Notes: generated by a model from the letters alone, not told the origin. A stretch of DNA of 40,930 nt from an uncultured Pseudoclavibacter sp. (GCA_946221025.1 CAMIMS010000012.1:1-40930), one strand, 5' to 3'; positions 7,686 to 16,824 are shown, counted from the stretch's first letter. Translations and numbers: made by a program.

Positions 7686-8441
7686 ATGACCGCTGCCCAG
7701 ATTCACGACCAAACACCGAAGAAGAACAGCGGCCGCCGCTGGGCGATCGGCATCGGCATCGGCGTGCTCGCGCTCGTCGTGCTCGCGGTGATCGCCGACA
7801 TCGTCGGTCGACAGATCGCCGAAGACCGCATCGAAACGGAGATCGCCGCACAGCTCCCCGAGAACGTGCAGGGCGAGGTCACCGCTGAAATCGAGGGGTT
7901 CTCGTTCCTCAGCCAGTACTTCCAGGGTCGATTCGAAAAGGTGAACCTCGCCTCCGAACAGCTCGTGGTCAACGGTGCGCCAATGAACGTGCAGGGGTCG
8001 CTACACGGGGTCACGAACTTCGACGCCCCGAAGGCCGAGCGCATGGATGGCACCGTCTCCATCAGCGAAGAGTCGGCCAATAGCCTCATCAACATCCCCA
8101 TGGCCGATAGCGACCTGAAATTCGGTGAGGGCAAGGTCGAATTCCAGACCTCGATCCCGGTGCTCGGATCGAATACCGGCGTGACCGCAGAAGCCCGTCC
8201 GATCGTGCGCGGCAAGAACCTCATCATCGCGATCGACAAGTTCTCGCTCGGCACCGGCGGCACCCAGTACGACGCGCAGGATGTGTGGCCGGGCGACGCG
8301 CAGATTCAGGTGTGCCTGGCCGACCGCATCCCGAAGAACGTGACGCTCGACGGCATCGACATTCGCCCCGGAACGGCCACGTTCCGCCTCACCGGCAGCG
8401 ACCTCGATGTCGCGACGCTCGGAGAGACCGGCAGCTGCTAG
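7686..8441 (+). CDS. LmeA-like DUF2993 phospholipid-binding protein
   Basis: 251 residues. A polar N-terminus is followed by one membrane anchor (about 20-40, GIGIGVLALVVLAVIADIVG) and a beta-rich DUF2993 domain with repeated short Val/Gly/Asn strands. DUF2993 proteins are related to mycobacterial LmeA, which binds phosphoinositides in the periplasm and supports lipomannan growth. A lipid-binding role outside the membrane is therefore likely, but the exact lipid is unknown. GAGGA lies about 12 bases before the ATG. The gene stands alone between argS and lysA, 108 bases after argS and 68 before lysA; its place in this operon has no obvious metabolic reason. Confidence 0.78.
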   Translation: MTAAQIHDQTPKKNSGRRWAIGIGIGVLALVVLAVIADIVGRQIAEDRIETEIAAQLPENVQGEVTAEIEGFSFLSQYFQGRFEKVNLASEQLVVNGAPMNVQGSLHGVTNFDAPKAERMDGTVSISEESANSLINIPMADSDLKFGEGKVEFQTSIPVLGSNTGVTAEARPIVRGKNLIIAIDKFSLGTGGTQYDAQDVWPGDAQIQVCLADRIPKNVTLDGIDIRPGTATFRLTGSDLDVATLGETGSC

Positions 8442-8474
8442 CGCACCGAACCTGAACCGCCCTCCGCCGCCCGC

Positions 8475-8491
8475 GCCCGGTTTCAGCGGGC
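8475..8491 (+). other. Small hairpin upstream of lysA
   Basis: GCCCG and CGGGC pair around a 7-base loop, ending 9 bases before the lysA ribosome site GGAG (8501-8504). It could act as a weak stop for the preceding gene or affect lysA translation. It is too small for a lysine riboswitch. Confidence 0.3.
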
Positions 8492-8509
8492 ACGACCTAT
8501 GGAGCACCG

Positions 8510-9970
8510 ATGCCCCATCCGACCCCCACTTCGAACCCCCTCGCGCCCGAATGGCTCGCTGTGCCAGAGGACGCGAACGCGCTCGCGCCGCACGTGTGGT
8601 CGCGAACGACCACCCGTGACGAGACCGGGCAGATCCGGATCGGGGGCCTCAGCGCGACAGAGCTCATCGGTCGGTTCGGGAGCCCCCTCACGGTGATCGA
8701 CGAAGCGGATGCGCGGGGGCGGATGCGTGAAAGCGTCGACGCGTTCAGCGACGCGTTCCGGGCGATCGGCTCCGAGGCCACCGTGTACTACGCCGGCAAG
8801 GCATTCCTCGCCACCGCCGTCGCCCGCTGGGCAGATGAGGCCGGGATGAGCCTTGACGTCGCCTCGGCCGGGGAGCTCGCCGTCGCGTTCGCCGCCGACT
8901 TTCCGGCCGAGCGCATCGGGATGCACGGCAACAACAAGTCAGACGACGAGATCGATTACGCCGTGCGATCGGGTGTCGGCACGATCGTGCTCGATTCGAT
9001 GGAAGAGATCGAGCGCGTCGCCGCGGCCGCGTCGCGACACGGGATTCGACAGCGCGTGCGCATCCGTGTCAATTCCGGCGTGCACGCGAGCACGCACAGT
9101 TACCTCGCCACGGCGCACGAGGACCAGAAGTTCGGCTTCCCAATCGCGAAGAGCGTCGCGGTGGCCGCAGCCGTCGCGCAGCGAGAGTCGCTCGAACTCA
9201 TCGGTCTGCACTCGCACATTGGCTCGCAGATCTTTGACGAGAGCGGTTTCGAAGTCGCCGCGGAGCGCCTCCTGCAGACGCAGAAAGACATTGAGCGAGA
9301 AACCGGCGCCGCCCTGCCGGAGCTCAACCTCGGCGGCGGATTCGGCATCGCCTACGTGGAGCACGAAACCCCGATTGATCTGTCTGAGATGGCTAGTCGC
9401 CTCGCCGGCGTGATTGAGCGCACCGCGACTCGCCTCGGCATGCGACCGCCGAAGATGGCGTTCGAACCGGGCCGCGCAATCATCGGCCCCGCAGGAACCA
9501 CGCTGTACACCGTCGGCACGGTCAAGCCCGTCGAAGTCGAGGTCGAGGGTAGCGACCAGACCGCCACGCGCCTGTATGTCTCGGTCGATGGCGGCATGAG
9601 CGATAACGCCCGCCCGGCCCTGTACGAAGCGAACTACAGCGCCAGAATCGCGTCGCGCGCGAGCGACGAAGCGCCAGCGCTCATCCGCGTGGCGGGCAAG
9701 CACTGCGAATCCGGTGACCTGGTTGTGCTGGCAGACTATGTGCCCGGTGATGTTCGCGTGGGGGATGCGCTCGCGGTTCCGGCCACGGGCGCGTACTGCC
9801 ATTCGCTCTCCAGCACGTACAACTACGTGCCCAGGCCCGCGATCGTGGGCGTGCGGGATGGCCGGGCGAGCGTGATCATCCGCCGCGAAACGATTGACGA
9901 TCTGCTCTCTCGCGACGCCGGAATCGGCGCCGACCAGCAGACCACCGGCCGAAAGGATGCACGCGCATGA
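8510..9970 (+). CDS. lysA: Diaminopimelate decarboxylase
   Basis: 486 residues; converts meso-diaminopimelate to lysine, the last step of lysine synthesis, with pyridoxal phosphate. The alanine-racemase-like barrel carries the cofactor lysine in YYAGKAF (K97). Further family motifs are HSHIGSQ, the phosphate-binding LNLGGGFG, EPGRAI, and near the C-terminus CESGDLV, which supplies the partner-subunit cysteine, and YNYVPRPA. An ATG at 8510 with GGAG 5 bases upstream is the start. The stop overlaps the hom start by 4 bases (ATGA), so lysine and threonine/methionine branches are translated together. Confidence 0.97.
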   Translation: MPHPTPTSNPLAPEWLAVPEDANALAPHVWSRTTTRDETGQIRIGGLSATELIGRFGSPLTVIDEADARGRMRESVDAFSDAFRAIGSEATVYYAGKAFLATAVARWADEAGMSLDVASAGELAVAFAADFPAERIGMHGNNKSDDEIDYAVRSGVGTIVLDSMEEIERVAAAASRHGIRQRVRIRVNSGVHASTHSYLATAHEDQKFGFPIAKSVAVAAAVAQRESLELIGLHSHIGSQIFDESGFEVAAERLLQTQKDIERETGAALPELNLGGGFGIAYVEHETPIDLSEMASRLAGVIERTATRLGMRPPKMAFEPGRAIIGPAGTTLYTVGTVKPVEVEVEGSDQTATRLYVSVDGGMSDNARPALYEANYSARIASRASDEAPALIRVAGKHCESGDLVVLADYVPGDVRVGDALAVPATGAYCHSLSSTYNYVPRPAIVGVRDGRASVIIRRETIDDLLSRDAGIGADQQTTGRKDARA

Positions 9971-11334
9971 TCGAGTACCGGACCCTGAGGGTGGCCCTGC
10001 TCGGTGCCGGATCGGTCGGATCCCAGGTCGCCCGCTTCCTCCTCGAAGACGGTGATGAGCTCGCCAAGCGTGCCGGGGCGAAGCTCGAGCTCGTCGGCAT
10101 CGCCGTGCGCGATCCGGAGGCGCCCCGCGACACCGACCTGCCGAAGCACCTGTTCACCACTGACGCCGACGCGCTCATTCTCGGCGCGGATGTGGTGATC
10201 GAGCTCATGGGCGGCATCGAACCGGCCCGAACCCTGATCACGCAGGCACTCGACCGCGGCGCCGATGTCATCACGGCGAATAAGGCGCTCATCGCCCACC
10301 ACGGCCCGGAACTGTTCGAGCTGGCCGAACGCGTAGGCGCTCAGCTGCTCTACGAAGCGGCCGTCGCGGGTGCGATCCCGATCATCCGCCCGCTTCGTGA
10401 TTCGCTTGCCGGAGACCGGGTCAATCGCGTGCTCGGCATCGTCAACGGCACGACGAACTTCATTCTCGACCGGATGCACACCCTTGGCGAGTCGCCGGAG
10501 GAGGCGCTTCGCATCGCCACCGAGCTCGGGTACGCCGAAGCCGACCCGACTGCGGATGTGGAGGGATTCGACGCACAGCAAAAAGCGGCGATTCTCGCGT
10601 CCATTGCCTTTCACACGACGGTCTCGGTCGATGAAGTGCAGCGCGAAGGCATCACCGGCATCACGAGCCAGCACATTCGCGATGCCGCGCGCTCGGGCTA
10701 CACGATCAAGCTGCTGGCCGTGTGCGAGCGGGCCGTGACCGAGAACGGTGAGGCCGCGATTTCCGCGCGGGTTCACCCGACGCTCGTCCCGAACGACCAT
10801 CCGCTGGCGGCCGTGCACGGTGGAAACAACGCCGTGTTCATCGAAGCGGACGCCGCGGGGGACCTCATGTTCTACGGCGCCGGCGCCGGGGGAGTGGAGA
10901 CCGCATCCGCCGTGCTCGGTGACCTCGTCACCGCGGTTCGCCGACACGTGCTCGGCGGACGTGGGCTCAGCGCATCGATGCACCTGCAGCTGCCAATGCT
11001 CGACAGCGACCGGGTGCTCACCCGCTATCTCATTTCGGTCGAAGTGAACGACCAGTCGGGCGTGCTGGCCGAGCTCGCCGGAATCTTCAGTGCCCGTGGC
11101 GTGTCGCTCGCGACGCTCGAGCAGTCGATCCCGGTGCAGACGGCGCTTGATGCGCCCGCCGCGGATGCGGCTGAGCAGCCGGAGGCGGAAGGCAGTGTCG
11201 CGCCCCGCGCTACCCTGATCATCGGAACGCACCTGGCGACCGAAGGCGCGCTGAAAGCCGTTGTCGAGGACCTCCGCCAGAGTGCCGCCGTTCGCGCGGT
11301 GACCGGCGTGCTGCGAATCGAACGCGGCGCATAG
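9967..11334 (+). CDS. hom: Homoserine dehydrogenase with C-terminal ACT domain
   Basis: 455 residues; reduces aspartate semialdehyde to homoserine with NAD(P)H, the branch point to threonine and methionine. The N-terminal Rossmann fold has LLGAGSVGSQVA (residues 10-21). The catalytic domain contains TANKALIA, the VNGTTNFIL signature and GYAEADPTADVEG. From about residue 355 an ACT domain (YLISVEVNDQSGVLAELAGI) indicates feedback control, by threonine in relatives. An Ala/Pro/Glu-rich stretch (about 393-412) splits the ACT domain and looks like a flexible loop. Start by ATGA overlap with lysA; thrC follows after 77 bases. Confidence 0.96.
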   Translation: MIEYRTLRVALLGAGSVGSQVARFLLEDGDELAKRAGAKLELVGIAVRDPEAPRDTDLPKHLFTTDADALILGADVVIELMGGIEPARTLITQALDRGADVITANKALIAHHGPELFELAERVGAQLLYEAAVAGAIPIIRPLRDSLAGDRVNRVLGIVNGTTNFILDRMHTLGESPEEALRIATELGYAEADPTADVEGFDAQQKAAILASIAFHTTVSVDEVQREGITGITSQHIRDAARSGYTIKLLAVCERAVTENGEAAISARVHPTLVPNDHPLAAVHGGNNAVFIEADAAGDLMFYGAGAGGVETASAVLGDLVTAVRRHVLGGRGLSASMHLQLPMLDSDRVLTRYLISVEVNDQSGVLAELAGIFSARGVSLATLEQSIPVQTALDAPAADAAEQPEAEGSVAPRATLIIGTHLATEGALKAVVEDLRQSAAVRAVTGVLRIERGA

Positions 11335-11411
11335 CGCGCCACGCGCATAGACAGCTCACCGCGAAGCGGCAGTCCGAAACGACGTGACCGCTGCAGGAAG
11401 AAAGGCTCATC

Positions 11412-12491
11412 ATGGCACGGCAGTGGCAGGGGGTGCTCCGCGAGTACGCCGAGTACCTCGACATCTCCGACGCGACCCCGATCGTCACCCTCGGCGAGGG
11501 TGGCACCCCCCTCATCCCCGCACCCGCGCTTGAACGCCGCACGGGTGCAAAGGTGTGGGTGAAGTTCGAGGGCATGAACCCCACGGGCTCGTTCAAAGAC
11601 CGCGGCATGACCATGGCCGTCTCGAAGGGAATCGAGCACGGCGCGAAGGTGCTCGTGTGCGCCTCCACCGGCAACACCTCGGCGTCTGCCGCGGCGTATG
11701 CGGCGCACGCCGGCATCAGCTCGGCGGTGCTCGTGCCCGAGGGCAAGATCGCCATGGGCAAGCTCGCCCAGGCGATCGCCCACGGCGCGACCCTGCTGCA
11801 GGTGCGGGGGAACTTCGACGACTGCCTCAGCATCACGCGCGAGCTCGCCGAGAACTACCCCGTGCACCTCGTCAACTCGGTCAACAACGACCGCATCGAG
11901 GGCCAGAAAACCGCGCCGTTCGAGATCATCGATGTGCTCGGCGACGCGCCCGACTTCCACTTCATCCCCGTGGGGAACGCCGGGAACTACACCGCCTACA
12001 CGCGTGGATACCGCGAGTACGCAGCCGCCGGCAAGTCCACGAAGATGCCGCGCATGATGGGCTTTCAGGCCACGGGTGCCGCGCCGATCGTGCGCGGTGA
12101 GATCGTGACCCACCCCGAAACGATCGCTTCGGCAATTCGCATCGGAAACCCTGCATCCTGGGGGCTCGCGCTCGAAGCTCGGGATGAGACCAACGGACAC
12201 TTCGGCATGATCGACGACGCCGACATTCTCGCCGCGCAGCGCGTGCTCTCATCCGAGGTCGGCGTATTCGTCGAGCCCGCTTCGGCCATCTCGGTGGCGG
12301 GCCTGCTCGAGCAGGCTGATGCCGGACTGATCCCGCAGGGCTCGACGGTTGTGCTCACGGTCACCGGCCACGGACTGAAGGACCCGCAGTGGGCGTTGAA
12401 GAACGCCGACGGCTCCGAGATTCAGCCGACGGTCGTCGATGCCGACACGGCAGCCGTCGCAGCCGCGCTCGAGATCACCCCGAACGCATGA
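11412..12491 (+). CDS. thrC: Threonine synthase
   Basis: 359 residues, the short actinobacterial form. It turns O-phosphohomoserine into threonine and phosphate with pyridoxal phosphate bound to K62 in GSFKDRG. The substrate-binding stretch CASTGNTSASAAAYAA follows, and the cofactor phosphate loop is GNAGNYTAY. A purine-rich ribosome site (AGGAAGAAAGG) precedes the ATG at 11412. The stop overlaps the start of thrB by 4 bases. Promoter activity in the 77-base gap after hom was not seen. Confidence 0.96.
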   Translation: MARQWQGVLREYAEYLDISDATPIVTLGEGGTPLIPAPALERRTGAKVWVKFEGMNPTGSFKDRGMTMAVSKGIEHGAKVLVCASTGNTSASAAAYAAHAGISSAVLVPEGKIAMGKLAQAIAHGATLLQVRGNFDDCLSITRELAENYPVHLVNSVNNDRIEGQKTAPFEIIDVLGDAPDFHFIPVGNAGNYTAYTRGYREYAAAGKSTKMPRMMGFQATGAAPIVRGEIVTHPETIASAIRIGNPASWGLALEARDETNGHFGMIDDADILAAQRVLSSEVGVFVEPASAISVAGLLEQADAGLIPQGSTVVLTVTGHGLKDPQWALKNADGSEIQPTVVDADTAAVAAALEITPNA

Positions 12492-13414
12492 GCGTGATCG
12501 AACGCGGCCAGCACCTGCGCGTGCGGGTGCCGGCCACGAGCGCGAACCTGGGCCCGGGCTTTGACACGCTCGGTATCGCGCTGAACCTCTCCGATGAGGT
12601 CGAGGTGCGAACGTGCGAACCGGGCGTGCTCGATATTCGCGTTGAGGGCGTTGGTGCTAACGAGGTGCCCCTCGACGAAACGCACCTGGTCGTTCGGGCC
12701 ATGGACGAGACGCTCGAGCGGCTCGGGTACGAGCGCGAGGGGTTGCGCATTTCGGCGCACAACCAGATCCCTCACGGCCGGGGGATGGGTTCATCCGGCG
12801 CCGCGATCGTCGCTGGGGTTCTGCTCGCGGCGACCCTGACGGGCGACGAGGAAAACTGCACTCCCGCACGACTGCTCGAACTCGCGACGGCCCTCGAGGG
12901 CCACCCCGACAATGTCGCTCCGTGCCTGCTCGGCGGCCTCACCATCGCCTGGACGACGAACGGGGCTCCGCGTGCGAAGCGTCTGCACGTGCACCGAAGC
13001 GTTTCGCCCCTCGTGCTCGTGCCGGCCGTCACGATGTCGACGTCGCTCGCGCGCACCCTCCAGCCCGAGCAGGTGCCGCACGAAGACGCGATCTTCAACG
13101 TCTCGCGGTCGTCCCTGCTCGTTGCGGCGCTCACCCAGAGCCCAGAACTGCTGATGGATGCGACCGAAGACCGCCTCCATCAGAACTACCGCGCCAGCGC
13201 CATGCCCGAGTCGAGCGCCCTGATCGAGGCACTGCGCGATGCGGGACTGCCCGCGGTGGTCTCGGGTGCCGGGCCGAGCGTGCTCGTTCTCACCCCGAGC
13301 GCCGCCGAACGCGTGCGGGCGATGCGGGTCGCGACCGAGCACGTCGATGCCGAATGGAGAGCGCATCCTCTGGCAATCGATGTGGTGGGTGCTACAGTGT
13401 GGAGCGTCTCATAG
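12488..13414 (+). CDS. thrB: Homoserine kinase
   Basis: 308 residues beginning MSVIERGQHLRVRVPATSAN. The frame is open 99 bases further up inside thrC, but the ATGA overlap with the thrC stop marks the real start. It phosphorylates homoserine for ThrC. GHMP-kinase motif 1 is VPATSANLGPGFDTLG near the N-terminus; the ATP loop is PHGRGMGSSGA (P95-A105); the C-terminal motif AVVSGAGPSVL is also present. The likely promoter of rho lies inside the last 50 bases of this gene. Confidence 0.96.
   Translation: MSVIERGQHLRVRVPATSANLGPGFDTLGIALNLSDEVEVRTCEPGVLDIRVEGVGANEVPLDETHLVVRAMDETLERLGYEREGLRISAHNQIPHGRGMGSSGAAIVAGVLLAATLTGDEENCTPARLLELATALEGHPDNVAPCLLGGLTIAWTTNGAPRAKRLHVHRSVSPLVLVPAVTMSTSLARTLQPEQVPHEDAIFNVSRSSLLVAALTQSPELLMDATEDRLHQNYRASAMPESSALIEALRDAGLPAVVSGAGPSVLVLTPSAAERVRAMRVATEHVDAEWRAHPLAIDVVGATVWSVS
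13370..13398 (+). promoter_or_regulatory. Probable rho promoter inside the end of thrB
   Basis: CTGGCA (13370-13375) and TACAGT (13393-13398) are 17 bases apart. Transcription would start near 13405, giving rho a leader of about 170-180 bases separate from the thr genes. Confidence 0.5.
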
Positions 13415-13461
13415 GCGTGCAGCGTCGCGCGACGCCCCATCGCCTCAGGCACATTTGACCC

Positions 13462-13480
13462 CGGGGTTCCTCGAACCCCG
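13462..13480 (+). terminator. Hairpin between thrB and rho (terminator or leader structure)
   Basis: CGGGGTTC and GAACCCCG form a perfect 8-pair stem with a CTC loop. No T-run follows. It could end thr-operon transcripts, as U-less hairpins may in actinobacteria, or act within the rho leader. Confidence 0.55.
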
Positions 13481-13584
13481 ACGTCGCTCACCGCTTAATC
13501 TCGCGGGAGCTTCGACGTGCGGGCCCTGAACGAGTACCCCACACACCGCCCATCCGACGGGCGAGGAAAAGGACAGTGTCAACT

Positions 13585-15720
13585 ATGACCGACACCACCG
13601 GCGCATCCAGCGCCGAACAGACTGCATCTGCCCTCAGCGGCATGAAAGTCGCCGATCTGCAGGCGCTCGCGAGCCAGCTCGGGATTCGCGGAGCTGCGCG
13701 CCTTCGCAAGAGTCAGCTGATCGACGCGATTCAAGAGGCTCAGGGTGGCGCGGCGAGCGACCAGTCGGGCAGCACCGACGAGGAAGCTGTTCAGCAGGAG
13801 CAAGCCGACGCCCCGGCACCCAAGGCCGACACCGCAGACGACCAGGCACAGACCGAGACCGAAGCGCCCGATGCTTCAGGAAGCGATGACTCGAAAACCG
13901 GCGATTCGGAAACCGAAACGCCGGCCGAGCGTCGCGCCCGTCGCCGACGCGAGCGCGGCGAAGCCTCCGCCGAGATTCGCGCAGAGGCCGCGCGCGGCGA
14001 GACGCCGATCGCGCTGCCGACTGACGCCGAGGCTGAGACCGATAAAACGGATCGCGAAGCCGTCGAGAAGAACGCCGAGCGGGAACGCGATGCCAACGAC
14101 GCGCGAAAGAAGGCGCGGCATGACGATGAGACGGCCTCGAACAAGCAGCAGACCGACTCTGACGCATCCGGCGATTCTGATGAATCACCGATGACGCTCG
14201 ATGACCTCGTGCTTCCCGAGGCGCGCGAAGAGCGCGACGACGAGTCGAACGACGAGCAGTCGGGCCGCCGCAACGGACGCAAGCGCAACCGTAGTCGTGG
14301 CCGTCGCGGACGCGGGGATCGTGACTCCGACAACGAGCAGAACGACGACAACGAGTCGTCATCCGATAAGGATTCGGATGACGATTCGCAGAACCAGGGT
14401 CAGAAGTCCCGCCGGGGCCAAAAGGGAAACGGTCGCGGACAGCAGAACAACCAGTCCGACACCGACGGTGACGATGACGAGTCGCGCCGCGGAAACCGCC
14501 AGCGAGACCGCAAGCGCGGCCGGGGCAGCGACGATGTCGATCCCGAGATCGCGCCCGATGATGTACTGCTTCCGATCGCGGGCATTCTCGATGTGCTCGA
14601 CAACTACGCCTTCGTTCGCACCTCGGGCTATCTGCCGGGCGGCAACGACGTGTACGTCTCCCTCGGTCAGGTGAAGAAGTACGGGCTGCGAAAGGGCGAC
14701 GCGATCGTCGGCGCGATCCGTCAGCCGCGCGAGGGCGAGCAGCACCACGGTCGCCAGAAGTACAACGCCATCGTGAAGCTCGACTCGATCAACGGTCAAA
14801 CGCCGGAGGAGAGCCAGGCCCGTCCGCAATTCGATGACCTGACCGCCCAGTACCCGCAGGAGCGACTCAAGCTCGAAACGCCCCGCGGCCACGTGGCCCA
14901 GCGCATTATCGACCTGTTCGCGCCGATCGGACTCGGTGCGCGAGGCCTGATCGTTGCCCCGCCGAAGACCGGCAAGTCGGTCGTGCTCGAGCGCATCGCG
15001 AACGCGGTGGCCGAGAACTCGCCGGAGACGCACCTCATGCTGGTGCTCGTGGATGAGCGTCCCGAAGAGGTCACGCGCATGCAGCGCACCATTCACGGTG
15101 AAGTCGTTGCGGCCACCTTCGACCTACCCGCCGAAGACCAGACCACCGTCGCCGAGCTCGCCCTCGAGCGCGCGAAGCGCCTGGTCGAGCTCGGGCTTGA
15201 CGTTGTCGTGCTCGTTGACTCGCTGACGCGCCTGTGCCGCGCGTACAACGTGACCGCGCCCGCATCCGGCCGCGTGCTCGACGGGGGAGTGGACGCTTCG
15301 GCGCTCTACCCGGCCAAGCGGTTCTTCGGTGCTGCGCGAAACGTTGAGAACGGCGGTTCGTTGACGATTCTCGCCACTGTGCCGGTCGAGACCGGTTCGC
15401 GCACTGACGAGGTCGTGCTCGAAGAGTTCGCGGGCACCGAGAACATGGAGATCTGCCTCTCGCGCGAGATCGCCGACCGTCGCATCTTTCCGGCGCTGGA
15501 CATTCAGCGCTCGTCCACGCTGCAGGAGGAGACCCTCCTCACGCAGGAAGAGGTCGACGCGACGTGGTCGATTCGCCGAGCGCTCACCGGGTCCGACCCG
15601 CGACGCGTGCTCGAGTCGGTGCTCGAGCGGCTCGACGCGACCGACACGAACGCCGAGTTCGTGCAGAGCGTTCGCACCCGCCCCATCCAGGCTCCCGGCG
15701 TCGCCGGTGAAGCCCGATGA
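13585..15720 (+). CDS. rho: Transcription termination factor Rho with large low-complexity insert
   Basis: 711 residues from ATG 13585 (AAGGA 11 bases upstream); a GTG at 13576 would add three residues and has GAGG 9 bases before it, so the start is uncertain by 9 bases. Rho is a hexameric RNA helicase that ends transcription. A Rho_N domain lies at about 18-52 (KVADLQALASQLGI, then RLRKSQLIDAI). Residues about 55-320 are a highly charged insert rich in Asp, Glu, Ser, Asn, Arg and Gly. The RNA-binding cold-shock domain starts about 324 (LLPIAGILDVLDNYAFVR). The ATPase domain has Walker A PPKTGKS near 460, Walker B VVLVDSLTRL and the arginine region further on. The core motifs are intact. E. 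coli Rho has 419 residues; long inserts are known in actinobacterial Rho (M. tuberculosis, M. luteus). Confidence 0.97.
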   Translation: MTDTTGASSAEQTASALSGMKVADLQALASQLGIRGAARLRKSQLIDAIQEAQGGAASDQSGSTDEEAVQQEQADAPAPKADTADDQAQTETEAPDASGSDDSKTGDSETETPAERRARRRRERGEASAEIRAEAARGETPIALPTDAEAETDKTDREAVEKNAERERDANDARKKARHDDETASNKQQTDSDASGDSDESPMTLDDLVLPEAREERDDESNDEQSGRRNGRKRNRSRGRRGRGDRDSDNEQNDDNESSSDKDSDDDSQNQGQKSRRGQKGNGRGQQNNQSDTDGDDDESRRGNRQRDRKRGRGSDDVDPEIAPDDVLLPIAGILDVLDNYAFVRTSGYLPGGNDVYVSLGQVKKYGLRKGDAIVGAIRQPREGEQHHGRQKYNAIVKLDSINGQTPEESQARPQFDDLTAQYPQERLKLETPRGHVAQRIIDLFAPIGLGARGLIVAPPKTGKSVVLERIANAVAENSPETHLMLVLVDERPEEVTRMQRTIHGEVVAATFDLPAEDQTTVAELALERAKRLVELGLDVVVLVDSLTRLCRAYNVTAPASGRVLDGGVDASALYPAKRFFGAARNVENGGSLTILATVPVETGSRTDEVVLEEFAGTENMEICLSREIADRRIFPALDIQRSSTLQEETLLTQEEVDATWSIRRALTGSDPRRVLESVLERLDATDTNAEFVQSVRTRPIQAPGVAGEAR

Positions 15721-16808
15721 GCGCCCCCGTGGACGCGCTTGAGACCCTTCGGGCCGAGCACGCAGATCTCCAGGAGCAGCTCGCCGACCCCGAACTGCAC
15801 GCGAACCCCTCGCGCGCGAAGAAGGTCAACCGCCGCTACTCCGAGTTGAACCAGATTCTTTCCGCCGACGACGCGCGTGCTCGCCTCGAAGAAGACCTCG
15901 AGGCCGCGCGCGAACTCGCGAAAGAAGATGAGGCGTTCGCGGATGAGGTGCCCGGGCTCGAAGCGCAACTCACCGAAGCCCAGGAGCGGCTTCGTCGCCT
16001 GCTGATCCCCCGCGACCCCGACGACGGCCGCGACATTATCATGGAGATCAAAGGCGGCGAGGGCGGCGAAGAATCGGCGCTGTTCGCGGCGGACCTGCTT
16101 CGCATGTACACCCACTACGCCGAGCAGCGGGGCTGGAAAGTGGAGCTGCTCGACAAGACCGAGTCTGACCTCGGCGGTTACAAGGACGTGCAGGTCGCGA
16201 TCAAGGGATCGAGCATGGATCCGGCCGAGGGCGTGTGGGCGTCACTGAAATACGAGGGCGGTGTGCACCGCGTGCAGCGGGTGCCAGCCACCGAGTCGCA
16301 GGGCCGCATTCACACCTCCACCACCGGCGTGCTCGTGTTCCCCGAAGTGGATGAACCCGAAGAGATCGAGATCAACCAGAACGATCTGAAGATCGACGTG
16401 TACCGCTCATCCGGCCCCGGTGGCCAGTCGGTGAACACGACCGACTCGGCCGTTCGCATCACGCACCTGCCCACCGGCATCGTCGTATCGATGCAGAACG
16501 AGAAGTCGCAGATTCAAAACCGTGCCGCCGCGATGCGCGTGCTCATGGCGCGGCTCCTCGCCCACCAGCAGGAAGAACTCGACGCTGCCGCCGCGGATGC
16601 GCGGAAGTCGCAGATTCGCACGATGGATCGCTCGGAACGCATCCGCACATACAACTTCCCCGAGAACCGCATCGCCGACCACCGCACCGGATACAAGGCC
16701 TACAACCTCGACCAGGTGATGAACGGTGCGCTCGGCCCGGTGATCGAATCAGCGATCGAAGCCGATGAGCAGGCTCGCCTGGACGAGCTCGGCGGGGGCG
16801 ACGACTAA
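15717..16808 (+). CDS. prfA: Peptide chain release factor 1
   Basis: 363 residues; recognises UAA and UAG stop codons on the ribosome and triggers peptide release. The codon-recognition tripeptide is P190-A191-T192 in RVPATESQGRIHTS, the RF1 type (RF2 has SPF). The catalytic GGQ is at 235-237 in SSGPGGQSVNTTDSAV. It overlaps rho by 4 bases (ATGA). Its Gln is normally methylated by PrmC, whose gene lies 1.8 kb downstream past an opposite-strand cysK-cysE pair. No rpmE lies between rho and prfA, unlike in M. tuberculosis. Confidence 0.97.
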   Translation: MSAPVDALETLRAEHADLQEQLADPELHANPSRAKKVNRRYSELNQILSADDARARLEEDLEAARELAKEDEAFADEVPGLEAQLTEAQERLRRLLIPRDPDDGRDIIMEIKGGEGGEESALFAADLLRMYTHYAEQRGWKVELLDKTESDLGGYKDVQVAIKGSSMDPAEGVWASLKYEGGVHRVQRVPATESQGRIHTSTTGVLVFPEVDEPEEIEINQNDLKIDVYRSSGPGGQSVNTTDSAVRITHLPTGIVVSMQNEKSQIQNRAAAMRVLMARLLAHQQEELDAAAADARKSQIRTMDRSERIRTYNFPENRIADHRTGYKAYNLDQVMNGALGPVIESAIEADEQARLDELGGGDD

Positions 16809-16824
16809 GCCGCCGCCCCACGCA

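Noticed and set aside
8442..8509. Lysine riboswitch before lysA
   Set aside because: The gap is only 68 bases, far shorter than the lysine riboswitch, and has none of its conserved parts.
11359..11369. CCGC-GAA-GCGG hairpin before thrC
   Set aside because: A four-pair stem in GC-rich DNA is expected by chance.
9823..12200. Minus-strand open frames opposite hom and thrC (469 and 391 codons)
   Set aside because: Arg/His-rich composition typical of antisense frames in GC-rich DNA; the plus-strand genes have complete family motifs.
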